The notes below the pieces were generated by a model. It searched no databases and had not been told where the DNA came from. It was given only the letters and a program-made list of their open reading frames with translations. Of a DNA stretch of 24,435 nucleotides, positions 6,268 through 13,814 are shown one piece after another (the stretch's first letter is position 1; each line of letters begins with the position of its first letter). The stretch comes from a virus: positions 1-24,435 of the IMG/VR virus record IMGVR_UViG_3300011189_000044; one strand, given 5' to 3'. The translations under genes and the position numbers were made by a program.

Positions 6268-7005
6268 ATGGGAGATTATTTAGGCAAGGCTGCTCATGAA
6301 AAACAATCAGCCAAAATAGCAATAAAAGAAAAAAGGTTTGATGATGCGTGGAGGCATTTAAATAATCAAAAAGATTTATACCTGAAGCACGCCCATAGGA
6401 TGCAATTCTCAGAGATACATACACTGGTTATAGATTCCTCACCTCATGAAGATATGGCGAATATTCTAAGGCTGGAGGGAAAGCACAAGAGCGCTTTAAG
6501 TAATATATCCTATACCTACAAAGCAGCTCATTTAGCAGACCGGCCAACCATCACATTAGAGAAAAAGTTAGAGGCTTATTACAATAGGGCCTATAAAAAG
6601 CAACCCTTCAAAAGATTTTTATCCTTGCTTAAAGCTCTGCCTAACGGTGACCTTGTCTCTGTAAGGGATTTTGTGGAAATTTACTATCCTATAGCTCCCA
6701 CGATAGATGATGATCAGGCCCCACCTTATACTGCTCAAAATAGGATCGATATAGCTCAAGAGAAAGCAAAGTCAATTAATAGTGACTTCCTTGAAAGAAG
6801 AGAGCAGCAAAAGGCTATTGCGAGCGCCAAGGTAGTGGATACTAAAAAAGAGAGTCACCCTGAGCCAAAATATGCTGATACAGCGAGCATTAAAGTAAAT
6901 CAGAAAACTCCAAATACTTTCTTGGGATACCCTAACTCTGACTGGATACTAAATATCACCATAGGTGCTATAGTTTTAGTGGTATTTATTTGGCTAATGG
7001 GTTGA
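6268..7005 (+). CDS. Tail-anchored membrane protein of unknown function
   Basis: A 245-residue protein with no N-terminal signal and a single C-terminal hydrophobic segment (about residues 226-244, ILNITIGAIVLVVFIWLMG) that would anchor it in the inner membrane with a cytoplasmic domain. The N-terminal ~120 residues are basic and helical, with TPR-like spacing ('AIKEKRFDDAWRHLNNQKDLY', 'GKHKSALSNISYTYKAAHL' in consecutive helices). A linker (about 165-220) is rich in Lys, Glu, Gln and Ser. I do not recognise a family. The ribosome-binding site is GGGGTAGTGGGG. It sits eleven bases before a secreted-protein gene, so the two are probably co-transcribed, and the pair may act together at the cell envelope. 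Confidence 0.65.
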   Translation: MGDYLGKAAHEKQSAKIAIKEKRFDDAWRHLNNQKDLYLKHAHRMQFSEIHTLVIDSSPHEDMANILRLEGKHKSALSNISYTYKAAHLADRPTITLEKKLEAYYNRAYKKQPFKRFLSLLKALPNGDLVSVRDFVEIYYPIAPTIDDDQAPPYTAQNRIDIAQEKAKSINSDFLERREQQKAIASAKVVDTKKESHPEPKYADTASIKVNQKTPNTFLGYPNSDWILNITIGAIVLVVFIWLMG

Positions 7006-7016
7006 TAAGGATTCAT

Positions 7017-7553
7017 ATGAAGAAAATTATTTTATTGGCTTTATTTTCTGTCAGCACTATAGCGTTATCTCAGGAAATTTATACCTTAAAAACCTCGGAT
7101 GGTAGCACCCTACTCACAGCAAAAGAGCCTACTGAAGAAAAGTATGGAAAATTTACAGTTGAGAAAAAAACATATTATCCAGAATGGTCTCCATTGGACT
7201 GGAATTATGTTTGCTCAAAAGATAAGTTTGATGGAAAAAAGAGCTGCTCGTTAAACAAATCGCATAGCGATGTAATGGTTAGTATTTTTGATGGGCAGCA
7301 CAGTGTATATGTTGGGAGAGACCATTATCCAAGATCACAAAGCGCTATAAAAGTAGATAGTAATGCACCAATTTATGGTTATGAAGGCTCAAGCAATACT
7401 CCCAAGAAAGTCATTGAGCAGATGAAAAAGGGGAAGATTGCGTACACCAGATACAGAGAGTGGCCGTATGATTATAATCGAGATGGTGAAGTTGATCTGA
7501 CAGGTTTTGCCGAGAAATACAATGAAATGTTAGAGAAGTATAAAGAACTCTAA
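7017..7553 (+). CDS. Secreted periplasmic protein of unknown function
   Basis: The ATG at 7017 gives a 178-residue protein with a clear signal peptide: MKK, hydrophobic core IILLALFSVSTIA, and probable cleavage after ALS (residue 19). An upstream in-frame ATG at 6990 lies inside the previous gene and would bury the signal, and AAGGA at 7008-7012 fits 7017. The mature protein has two cysteines (in 'NYVCSKDKFDGKKSCSLN') that could form a disulfide. Its C-terminal part ('VDSNAPIYGYEG', 'AYTRYREWPYDYN', 'LTGFAEKYNEML') loosely resembles invasion-associated IalB-type proteins, but the match is too weak for a call. It is the last gene of the accessory block. Confidence 0.7.
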   Translation: MKKIILLALFSVSTIALSQEIYTLKTSDGSTLLTAKEPTEEKYGKFTVEKKTYYPEWSPLDWNYVCSKDKFDGKKSCSLNKSHSDVMVSIFDGQHSVYVGRDHYPRSQSAIKVDSNAPIYGYEGSSNTPKKVIEQMKKGKIAYTRYREWPYDYNRDGEVDLTGFAEKYNEMLEKYKEL

Positions 7554-7570
7554 AGAAGTACAACTTACAA

Positions 7571-7593
7571 ACCTCGCGAAAGCGGGGTTTTTT
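7571..7593 (+). terminator. Terminator closing the accessory block
   Basis: ACCTCGC / GCGGGGT stem with one T-G pair and a GAAA tetraloop (7571-7588), followed by a T-run. It separates the accessory genes from the tape measure gene. Confidence 0.85.
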
Positions 7594-7599
7594 ATTGCC
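7588..7599 (+). repeat. TTTTTTATTGCC repeat, copy 2
   Basis: Identical to 2249-2260 and 17517-17528. This copy lies between the terminator of the accessory block and the ribosome-binding site of the tape measure gene. Confidence 0.7.
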
Positions 7600-7614
7600 T
7601 GCAGGAAAGTAAAT

Positions 7615-10600
7615 ATGACTCAAGAGTCCCGCCTGGTCATCGTGATTGACTCAAGAAATGCTGAGCGTAATGCGCGTGCAGTTGCCAGCGAGCTGGAAAA
7701 TCTAACCAAGAAAGGCGATCAAGCTGAAACTCAGATGACGGCAATGGGCGCTTCGATTAAAAGCCTTGTTGGTTATATGGGTGGGATTTTGACTATCAAC
7801 AAGGCTATTGCTATGGCCGACGATTATACGCAGATGGCTGCACGTATTCGCAATGCAACTGCAAATGCTGAAGAATATGCGATGGTGCAGGATCGTTTGC
7901 TCAACACAGCTAATACGACTTATCGACAACTTGGCGAAGCTCAAGAAGTGTATTTAAGTATGGCTGGTGGTATGAAGTCGCTTGGCTATCAAACCAAAGA
8001 AACCTTGGAACTAACAGACTCACTTTCTTTTAGTTTTACTCACAATGCAACCCGAGTTGACCAAGCGCAGTCAGCAATGGATGCATTAAGTAAATCTATG
8101 GCTAAGGGTAAGGTTGATGGTGATGCGTGGATTTCAATTGTTACTGGTGCAGACAATATCATTGCTGATATGGCCAAAACCACAGGTCAAACAGAAGCTG
8201 AAATTCGTCGCTTGGGGGCAGAAGGTAAAGCATCACTAGACGATCTAATCAAAACCCTGATCACTACTCGTGAACAAAATGAAAAGCTTGCCAATAATAT
8301 GGAGAACAGCCTAGCGGATGGTTTTACGAAATTGTCTAATGAGGTGACTGTTTATCTCGGAAAAGCCAACGAAGCAACGAGTGCTACAGGAATATTAGCA
8401 GGCGGGTTGAGTAGTTTGGCAGATAACCTGGACTTGGTTGCAAATACTGGTGCAGCACTGGGTTTGGGATATGTGACTACTGCATTACTAACAAAAGGTG
8501 CTGCTGTTAAACAAAGTCTTGTTGATTCAGCGGCTCGTCGTGTGGCTGATCAGGCTGAAATCCAATCGCAAGTACAGTTGGCTGCTGTTGAGGTTCAGCG
8601 TACACGTCAAATTACCGCTTTAGCTGCTCAAGAGGTTCATCTAGCAAGACTGGAGCTAAATTCTGCTACCACCCGAGATGCACGTGCAGCAGCAACAATG
8701 CGCCTAACTCAAGCAGAAGTAGCTCTTAATATTGCAACTAAAAATACTACGACTGCTACAGCCACTTATAGCGCCGCTCAAGCCGCAGCCACAACAACGT
8801 CACTAACATTGGCTAGCGCTGCAAGATCAGCCTTAGCTTTTATGACGGGACCGGTTGGTCTCGGTATTACGGTGGCAACGGTTGCAGCCGGATACCTACT
8901 GCTGGGCGACAATTCAGAAAAGACCACGGTTTCATTGCGTGAAAACAATGAGGCAGTAAATGATGCTATTCAAAAATACCGCGAGCTAGATGATGTTCAA
9001 AAGCGCGGGCAACAGGCAGCTGAGAAGGCAAAGTTATCTGAACTAGCTGAGGGTTATAAGGAATTAACAACCGACTTAAATACCAATGCATACGCCTTGA
9101 GTCGACACAATGATTTCACTCAGGAGCAATCTCGTGAGGTAAATGCATTAATTGCTGAATTTAAGCAAACAGGTGATTTAGATAAGTTTTCTGCGGCGAT
9201 TAATAAACTTTCTTTTGTGAGTCAGGACTCTAAAGATAAGTTTAACGCTCTGGCTGGGCAGGTTCGCACTTCTGGAAATGAATATAAAAACCAGAAGCAA
9301 TTTGTTGATGCAATGACCAACTCCCTAAATCAAAATGGCGCTGCGGGAGATAACGCAGCAAGAGGGATTAGAAATGCAGCTGAGGCAGTAGCGGAATACA
9401 CAGGTAAATTGAAATCCCAGCAATGGGATTTGGAGTTTACTAATGCGCTTGTTCAAAAACATGGGAAGTCAGCGCAGGAAGCAGATTTGCTTTTGCAGGC
9501 TTACCGTGAAAACGAAAAAAAAGGCATCAAAGGTGTAACAGCTGAACAAAAGAAAATTATTAGCAACATTGAGGCTCAAAGGCGTTCATCTGATGCTTAT
9601 AACAAGGCCCAAGCAGATGCATTGGCAAGGCAGAAAAAAGCTGCCAAAGAAACCACATCTCAATCTCAGAAAGACAAAAAAGAGGCCGAAAGACTAGCTA
9701 AAGAGCAATTCGATTTACGGGAACAGATTGTTTATGAAAGTGCGCACAGAGAAAAGCAAATTGAATTAGATCTTGCAAGGGAAATTGCTGAAATTCGTAA
9801 AGCTAAATTTAACCCAAAAGATACAGCTGGACTTATTGGCAATGCTGAGGCACGTGCTGGCTATGAAAAGGAGTTATATACCGAGCAACTTAAATATCAA
9901 CTAAATGAATGGCAGTGGACGGAAGAGGAAAAGCTAGATCAGCGTGTCAAAATTAATCGATTATTAATCCTGTCTAGTCGAGAGTTGACTGACACAAACA
10001 AGCAATACAACTTGGATTCAATGGTTGATCAAAGTAATCACGAACTCGCTCTAATCAAGCTTTCACAAGAAACTCGCCTCTTTCAAATGCGTGAAGCTCT
10101 CATGTCCGAAACCACAGCCATGCAGGAGCGTTATCGCTTAGAACGCGAGCAGATCCTTCTAAACTCAAAGTTAAGCCAAGAGCAAAAACTGCGTGAAATT
10201 GCTTTAAGCAAGGCTTTGCAGGAGGAAGAAAACCGCAAGCGTTTAAATAGCGCAGTTCAGCAATGGGGTGGCATCAATGCTGAGCTGACAGGTACTACAG
10301 ATCAATTTAATCTTGAGAAAGAGCGATTTGATCGACTGGATAAATCGCAAGCACTGTTTGATGCTGAGTTGGCGATGGCTGGTGAAAACTATGCATTAAA
10401 GGAGCAGGCGTATCAGGCTCATGTCGACAGAATGACTGCAATTGAGAATGCTTATAGTGTTTCATCACTCCAGCTTCAACTTGGTTATGGTCAACAAATG
10501 GCTTCCAGTATGTCTAGCATGATGGGGGCTATCTTCGGCGAAAAATCAAAAGCTTATGCAGCAGCTTTTGCTGTTGAAAAGGCCTTTGCTGTGGCGCAAG

Positions 10601-11175
10601 CTGCAATTGCAATGGGGCAAAATATTGCTCAGGCGTCTGCGATTGGCTTCCCCCAAAACATTCCTATGATTGCTGGTGCTATGGCGCAAGGTGCCCAGAT
10701 TGCTTCAATTATTGCATCCGTAGCGGCACCTACTGGGTATTCTGATGGTGGCTTCACTGGTTATGGGGGCAAGTTTGATCCCGCAGGTATTGTTCATAAG
10801 GGTGAGGTAGTTTGGTCGCAAGAGGATATTAAGCGCTGGGGTGGTGTAAACGTTGTTGAGGCTATGCGCACGTCACAGCCGCCAAAAGGTTACTCAGATG
10901 GTGGTTTAGTCACCCCACAAGATACATATCGTGTAGGAATGGGAACCGTGGAAGCAATTAATCGCAATTCTGATGTGCAAGCTGAACGGCAGGCTCAGGC
11001 GAGTGCTAAATCACAGCAATCTTCATCAAATGGCATGCAGGGTCTTACGATTATCAATCAAATTGAACAGGAGGATTTGGTTGGTGGTTATTTTAGAAAG
11101 CCTGCTGCTGGGCAGTTAATTTTAAACCTCATTAAGGCAAATCCTTCTGAGTTTAGGCGCGCACTAGGAGTGTAA
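7615..11175 (+). CDS. Tail tape measure protein
   Basis: The largest gene, 1186 residues. An N-terminal tape-measure domain covers about residues 40-250 ('MADDYTQMAARIRNAT', 'YRQLGEAQEVYLSMAGGM', 'SMAKGKVDGDAWISI'). Two hydrophobic stretches follow, about 275-292 and 405-431, then long coiled-coil-forming helices rich in Gln, Glu, Ala and Lys (about 600-900). Near the C-terminus (about 1041-1085) is the conserved 'YSDGGFTGYGGKFDPAGIVH' and 'KGEVVWSQEDIKRWGGV' region seen at the end of many siphovirus tape measures. The protein sets tail length; with the usual helix rule of about 1.5 angstrom per residue, the tail would be some 170-180 nm. AGGAAAG precedes the ATG. It is the first gene after the accessory block. 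Confidence 0.93.
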   Translation: MTQESRLVIVIDSRNAERNARAVASELENLTKKGDQAETQMTAMGASIKSLVGYMGGILTINKAIAMADDYTQMAARIRNATANAEEYAMVQDRLLNTANTTYRQLGEAQEVYLSMAGGMKSLGYQTKETLELTDSLSFSFTHNATRVDQAQSAMDALSKSMAKGKVDGDAWISIVTGADNIIADMAKTTGQTEAEIRRLGAEGKASLDDLIKTLITTREQNEKLANNMENSLADGFTKLSNEVTVYLGKANEATSATGILAGGLSSLADNLDLVANTGAALGLGYVTTALLTKGAAVKQSLVDSAARRVADQAEIQSQVQLAAVEVQRTRQITALAAQEVHLARLELNSATTRDARAAATMRLTQAEVALNIATKNTTTATATYSAAQAAATTTSLTLASAARSALAFMTGPVGLGITVATVAAGYLLLGDNSEKTTVSLRENNEAVNDAIQKYRELDDVQKRGQQAAEKAKLSELAEGYKELTTDLNTNAYALSRHNDFTQEQSREVNALIAEFKQTGDLDKFSAAINKLSFVSQDSKDKFNALAGQVRTSGNEYKNQKQFVDAMTNSLNQNGAAGDNAARGIRNAAEAVAEYTGKLKSQQWDLEFTNALVQKHGKSAQEADLLLQAYRENEKKGIKGVTAEQKKIISNIEAQRRSSDAYNKAQADALARQKKAAKETTSQSQKDKKEAERLAKEQFDLREQIVYESAHREKQIELDLAREIAEIRKAKFNPKDTAGLIGNAEARAGYEKELYTEQLKYQLNEWQWTEEEKLDQRVKINRLLILSSRELTDTNKQYNLDSMVDQSNHELALIKLSQETRLFQMREALMSETTAMQERYRLEREQILLNSKLSQEQKLREIALSKALQEEENRKRLNSAVQQWGGINAELTGTTDQFNLEKERFDRLDKSQALFDAELAMAGENYALKEQAYQAHVDRMTAIENAYSVSSLQLQLGYGQQMASSMSSMMGAIFGEKSKAYAAAFAVEKAFAVAQAAIAMGQNIAQASAIGFPQNIPMIAGAMAQGAQIASIIASVAAPTGYSDGGFTGYGGKFDPAGIVHKGEVVWSQEDIKRWGGVNVVEAMRTSQPPKGYSDGGLVTPQDTYRVGMGTVEAINRNSDVQAERQAQASAKSQQSSSNGMQGLTIINQIEQEDLVGGYFRKPAAGQLILNLIKANPSEFRRALGV

Positions 11176-12321
11176 ATGAAAATCCAAACTACACTTTTTG
11201 GTGAATTGGTTTTACTGGACCAGTGCACGCTTGTAGGATCGTCTGAAAGTCTAGGATTTCAAACTTACGTCAACAGTTCACACAATGGCACTGAGAAACG
11301 AAAAGCTTTACGTGAAACCGCATCTCAAGTTTTGAATATTGATTATGTGGTGGCACGTCAGGCCTTGGCGCAGAACTTCAATGTGTTGTGGGGTGGTTTA
11401 CGTAAACTGTGGGCCATTCCTGTTGATGTAGAGTGGCAGCGGATTAGTGGTGTGGATGGTGATTTTATTGAATGTGTAACTTCAATTTATGATTTCCGAA
11501 ACGATTCCTTAGCATTGCTTAAGCATAAGGACGGTCTAACCGTTGTTGAAATCAAAGAGGTACTAGCCAATGGTCTAAAACTTTATGAGTCGATCATCTT
11601 GCAGAATTTCACTATACGCCCACTTCGAGTGGGCTTTATTTTGGGTGATGTATCGGCACCCATCAATGCAGTTTATGGTCAACCAAGTCTTCAGTTTCAG
11701 GTGATGGATGCACCTTATCTGCAAGTACCAGTCCCCGTGCAGTTTCTTGGACATGACATTTACTTTAAGCGTTTATTGCTTGAGGGAGATGCGTTAAATG
11801 TCACCGTACTGCAGCACCAGACTGTGGTGGATTTTGGATTAGGGCCGATTGATCAGCATAGCAACTGGCTACATGCCCGTTACGGCAAACCGATGCGAAC
11901 AGTGATGAAAGGTCAGCAAGCCTTGTTTGAGTATCGACAGTTTCTATTTCGCCGACTGGGACAATATCGCGCATTTTGGTTGCCAACATTTGAGCGCAAT
12001 TTTTATGTCAAAAGTACTGGGACGATTTCAACTGTGATTGACGTTGAGTTGAACCAGTACCAGGAATATGCCTCGAATCGAAAGCATATCGCCATTCAAG
12101 ACAAGTCAGGCAATTGGACTGCACATAGCATTTCAAATGCAGCGCAAACCAGTAACACACTGAGACTCACCATTACACCGGCACTCAATAAAGCTGCTGT
12201 GGATATTCGAATGATCAGCTATTTAGGTCTTCATCGGCTCAATAACGATTCAGTGGATATTCAATATAAAGGTGCAGGCATCACTGAGTCTTCAGTTGCC
12301 ATTTTGGAAATTGAGCCATGA
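11176..12321 (+). CDS. Distal tail protein (Dit-like)
   Basis: A 381-residue protein that begins immediately after the tape measure stop, with GGAGTG as ribosome-binding site. Its place between tape measure and the BR0599-type hub matches the distal tail protein of siphoviruses and of the Rhodobacter gene transfer agent (g12). The N-terminus is mainly beta strand; the segment 'QQALFEYRQFLFRRLGQYRAF' (in two parts) with 'WLPTFERNFYV' is the most distinctive and resembles the 'W.p.....f' strand of the DUF2460/distal tail group. The last 80 residues are beta-rich and could be a carbohydrate-binding-like addition. Its stop overlaps the next start (ATGATGA). Role: hexameric ring that joins tail tube to tip. 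Confidence 0.65.
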   Translation: MKIQTTLFGELVLLDQCTLVGSSESLGFQTYVNSSHNGTEKRKALRETASQVLNIDYVVARQALAQNFNVLWGGLRKLWAIPVDVEWQRISGVDGDFIECVTSIYDFRNDSLALLKHKDGLTVVEIKEVLANGLKLYESIILQNFTIRPLRVGFILGDVSAPINAVYGQPSLQFQVMDAPYLQVPVPVQFLGHDIYFKRLLLEGDALNVTVLQHQTVVDFGLGPIDQHSNWLHARYGKPMRTVMKGQQALFEYRQFLFRRLGQYRAFWLPTFERNFYVKSTGTISTVIDVELNQYQEYASNRKHIAIQDKSGNWTAHSISNAAQTSNTLRLTITPALNKAAVDIRMISYLGLHRLNNDSVDIQYKGAGITESSVAILEIEP

Positions 12322-13376
12322 TGAAATTTTTTACTCGATTGCTCGGTAATGGGCAATCAACCATTGCCAAGCGGGAACTGTATCTCTTCCAAACGGGCAA
12401 TGTACAACGTGCCTATACCAATGGAGATGCCTTTATTGAGCATGCGGGTCTGGTGTATGAGCCGCACGTGATTAAACGTGGTTCGCATAAGTCTGGACGA
12501 GACTTAGAGAAGCAAACCATGGAGATAGAGTTTTCATTGCTTTCAGTATTCGCCCAGAATCTTTCCCGTTCTGAACTTGAAGAAATCACCACAGTTCAAA
12601 TGTTCAGTTATGAAGGGGTTGAGTTTAGACAGTTTTGGTCGGGGCGCTTGACCAAAGTCAAACCGCATGATGAAGGCATTAAACTTCAATTTGAAACGGA
12701 ATACACCAAGGTGGGGCGTAATGCGGTGACTCGAAAGATTCAAGCCACATGCCCTTATCGATTGTTTGATCAAGATTGTCGATTGGCCAAGGCAAATTAT
12801 GCGGTGAAGGCCACCATCAAAAGCGTGGATAAGTTGAACATGGAACTACGTGGCCTAGAAGCTTATGCAGACAATTATTTTCTGATTGGCATGATTGAAG
12901 ATCCAAGCGGGGTGTTGATTACCATTGATAGCAGTAAAGGCAATCAGCTTGTTTTAAAGCGGCGCTTTGATTCGTTTAGCAATATTGCAATTAGCGATGC
13001 TGAATATACGGCATTAATGGATGACATTGCCTTAAAAACTCAGGCATTGGCAGATGCTCAAGCTACATTGGCACTGAAACAAACGGCCTATGATCAAGCG
13101 CTTGAGGCATTGAATAATGCAGCCCCTGAAGATCCCAATTATCAGGACTTGGTGGATGCGCTTGCACTGGCTGAAACCGAAAAAAATGCAGCAGCCTCTA
13201 CAATCCCGATTGCTGAAGCTGAACTTCGCTCCGCTGAAGAAGCCGTGCCTTATGTGACGCTTTATCCTGGTTGCTTAAAAACACCGGATGCATGTAAGGC
13301 CTATTCCAATCTGCCGAATTATGGCGGTTTTCCTTTTGTTCCGGGTGATAACCCGCTTGTTAGACAGGTGGTGTGA
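12318..13376 (+). CDS. Tail tip hub, DUF2163/BR0599 family, with coiled-coil insert
   Basis: A 352-residue protein. Residues 1-140 fit the DUF2163 N-terminal domain ('YEPHVIKRGSHKSGRDLEK' and 'FRQFWSGRLTKV'). Residues 141-227 and 311-352 form the BR0599 C-terminal domain with its cysteines: 'CPYRLFDQDCRL' (C145, C154) and 'YPGCLKTPDACKAYSNLPNY' (C319, C326), then 'GGFPFVPGDNP'. The cysteines probably bind metal, an iron-sulfur cluster or form disulfides at the tip. Between these halves, residues about 228-310 are an Ala/Gln/Glu-rich predicted coiled coil that is not part of the usual family domain. The equivalent in the gene transfer agent is g13. ATG overlap with the preceding stop implies coupled translation. 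Confidence 0.85.
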   Translation: MMKFFTRLLGNGQSTIAKRELYLFQTGNVQRAYTNGDAFIEHAGLVYEPHVIKRGSHKSGRDLEKQTMEIEFSLLSVFAQNLSRSELEEITTVQMFSYEGVEFRQFWSGRLTKVKPHDEGIKLQFETEYTKVGRNAVTRKIQATCPYRLFDQDCRLAKANYAVKATIKSVDKLNMELRGLEAYADNYFLIGMIEDPSGVLITIDSSKGNQLVLKRRFDSFSNIAISDAEYTALMDDIALKTQALADAQATLALKQTAYDQALEALNNAAPEDPNYQDLVDALALAETEKNAAASTIPIAEAELRSAEEAVPYVTLYPGCLKTPDACKAYSNLPNYGGFPFVPGDNPLVRQVV

Positions 13377-13377
13377 T

Positions 13378-13596
13378 ATGTGGCCTCAGATTATTTTTGC
13401 TGTTGTGACCATGATTGTATCGGTCGCAGTGTCTTTGATGATGATCAAGAATCAGAAGACGCGGACAGTGGCGGGTGAGGTTGAAGCCCCCAGCGTTGAA
13501 TATGGGACACCGATCAAGGTGGTACTCGGTTCACGCGATGTCGCGCCAACCTATACCTATTTTGGCGATCAAAAGGCGGTAGCACTGAAAAAATGA
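13378..13596 (+). CDS. Small tail tip protein with hydrophobic N-terminus
   Basis: The ATG at 13378, two bases after the hub stop, gives 72 residues; AGGTGGTG in the end of the hub gene serves as ribosome-binding site. The longer upstream frame to 13288 lies wholly inside the hub gene and is not needed. An N-terminal hydrophobic helix (about residues 3-22, PQIIFAVVTMIVSVAVSLMM) is followed by 'YGTPIKVVLGSRDVAPTYTYF', the 'G-T-P-I-x-V-V-x-G-(T/S)-R' motif that I associate with small proteins encoded just before lambda J-like tip proteins. It probably helps assemble the tip or is carried into the tail. The stop overlaps the next start as ATGA. Confidence 0.65.
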   Translation: MWPQIIFAVVTMIVSVAVSLMMIKNQKTRTVAGEVEAPSVEYGTPIKVVLGSRDVAPTYTYFGDQKAVALKK

Positions 13597-13814
13597 AAAT
13601 TTACATTCGGCATATTCGGGCTGCGAAGTATTGCAGAAAAGAGGGCGTTAAGCCCTTTTTTGATGCCCACCATTGGGACTGGTCAGATTTCTTGGCCAAT
13701 GGAATTGATGCCCAAAAGCTGATTGATACACAAGATGCCATGGCTTTAAACGTCGTAAAGATTGCACAGGAAGAACACAATGAGCGGTGGAAAAAAACAG
13801 ACATACGCACATAA
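13593..13814 (+). CDS. Small conserved tail-region protein
   Basis: A 73-residue soluble protein with pattern 'IRHIRAAKYCRKEGVKPFF' then 'HHWDWSDFLANGIDAQKL' and 'DAMALNVVKIAQEE'. I have seen this arrangement (R-x-A-x-Y-C, then W-x-x-F-L-x-x-G-I and D-A-x-A-L-x-V-V) in small proteins next to tip genes of B3/JBD30-like Pseudomonas phages and other siphoviruses; no function is established to my knowledge. It overlaps the previous gene by four bases and the next by 35, so all are translated as a unit. No NlpC/P60 peptidase gene, which often lies at this point in related tail modules, is present. Confidence 0.65.
   Translation: MKIYIRHIRAAKYCRKEGVKPFFDAHHWDWSDFLANGIDAQKLIDTQDAMALNVVKIAQEEHNERWKKTDIRT

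Noticed and set aside
5963-6424. 153-residue - strand ORF
   Set aside because: It runs across the lipoprotein end, a terminator and the start of the next gene; the protein is low in normal features and no ribosome-binding site is seen.
13288-13377. N-terminal extension of the 72-residue tip protein
   Set aside because: These codons lie wholly inside the hub gene in another frame, and the ATG at 13378 has a good ribosome-binding site and the family-like N-terminus.
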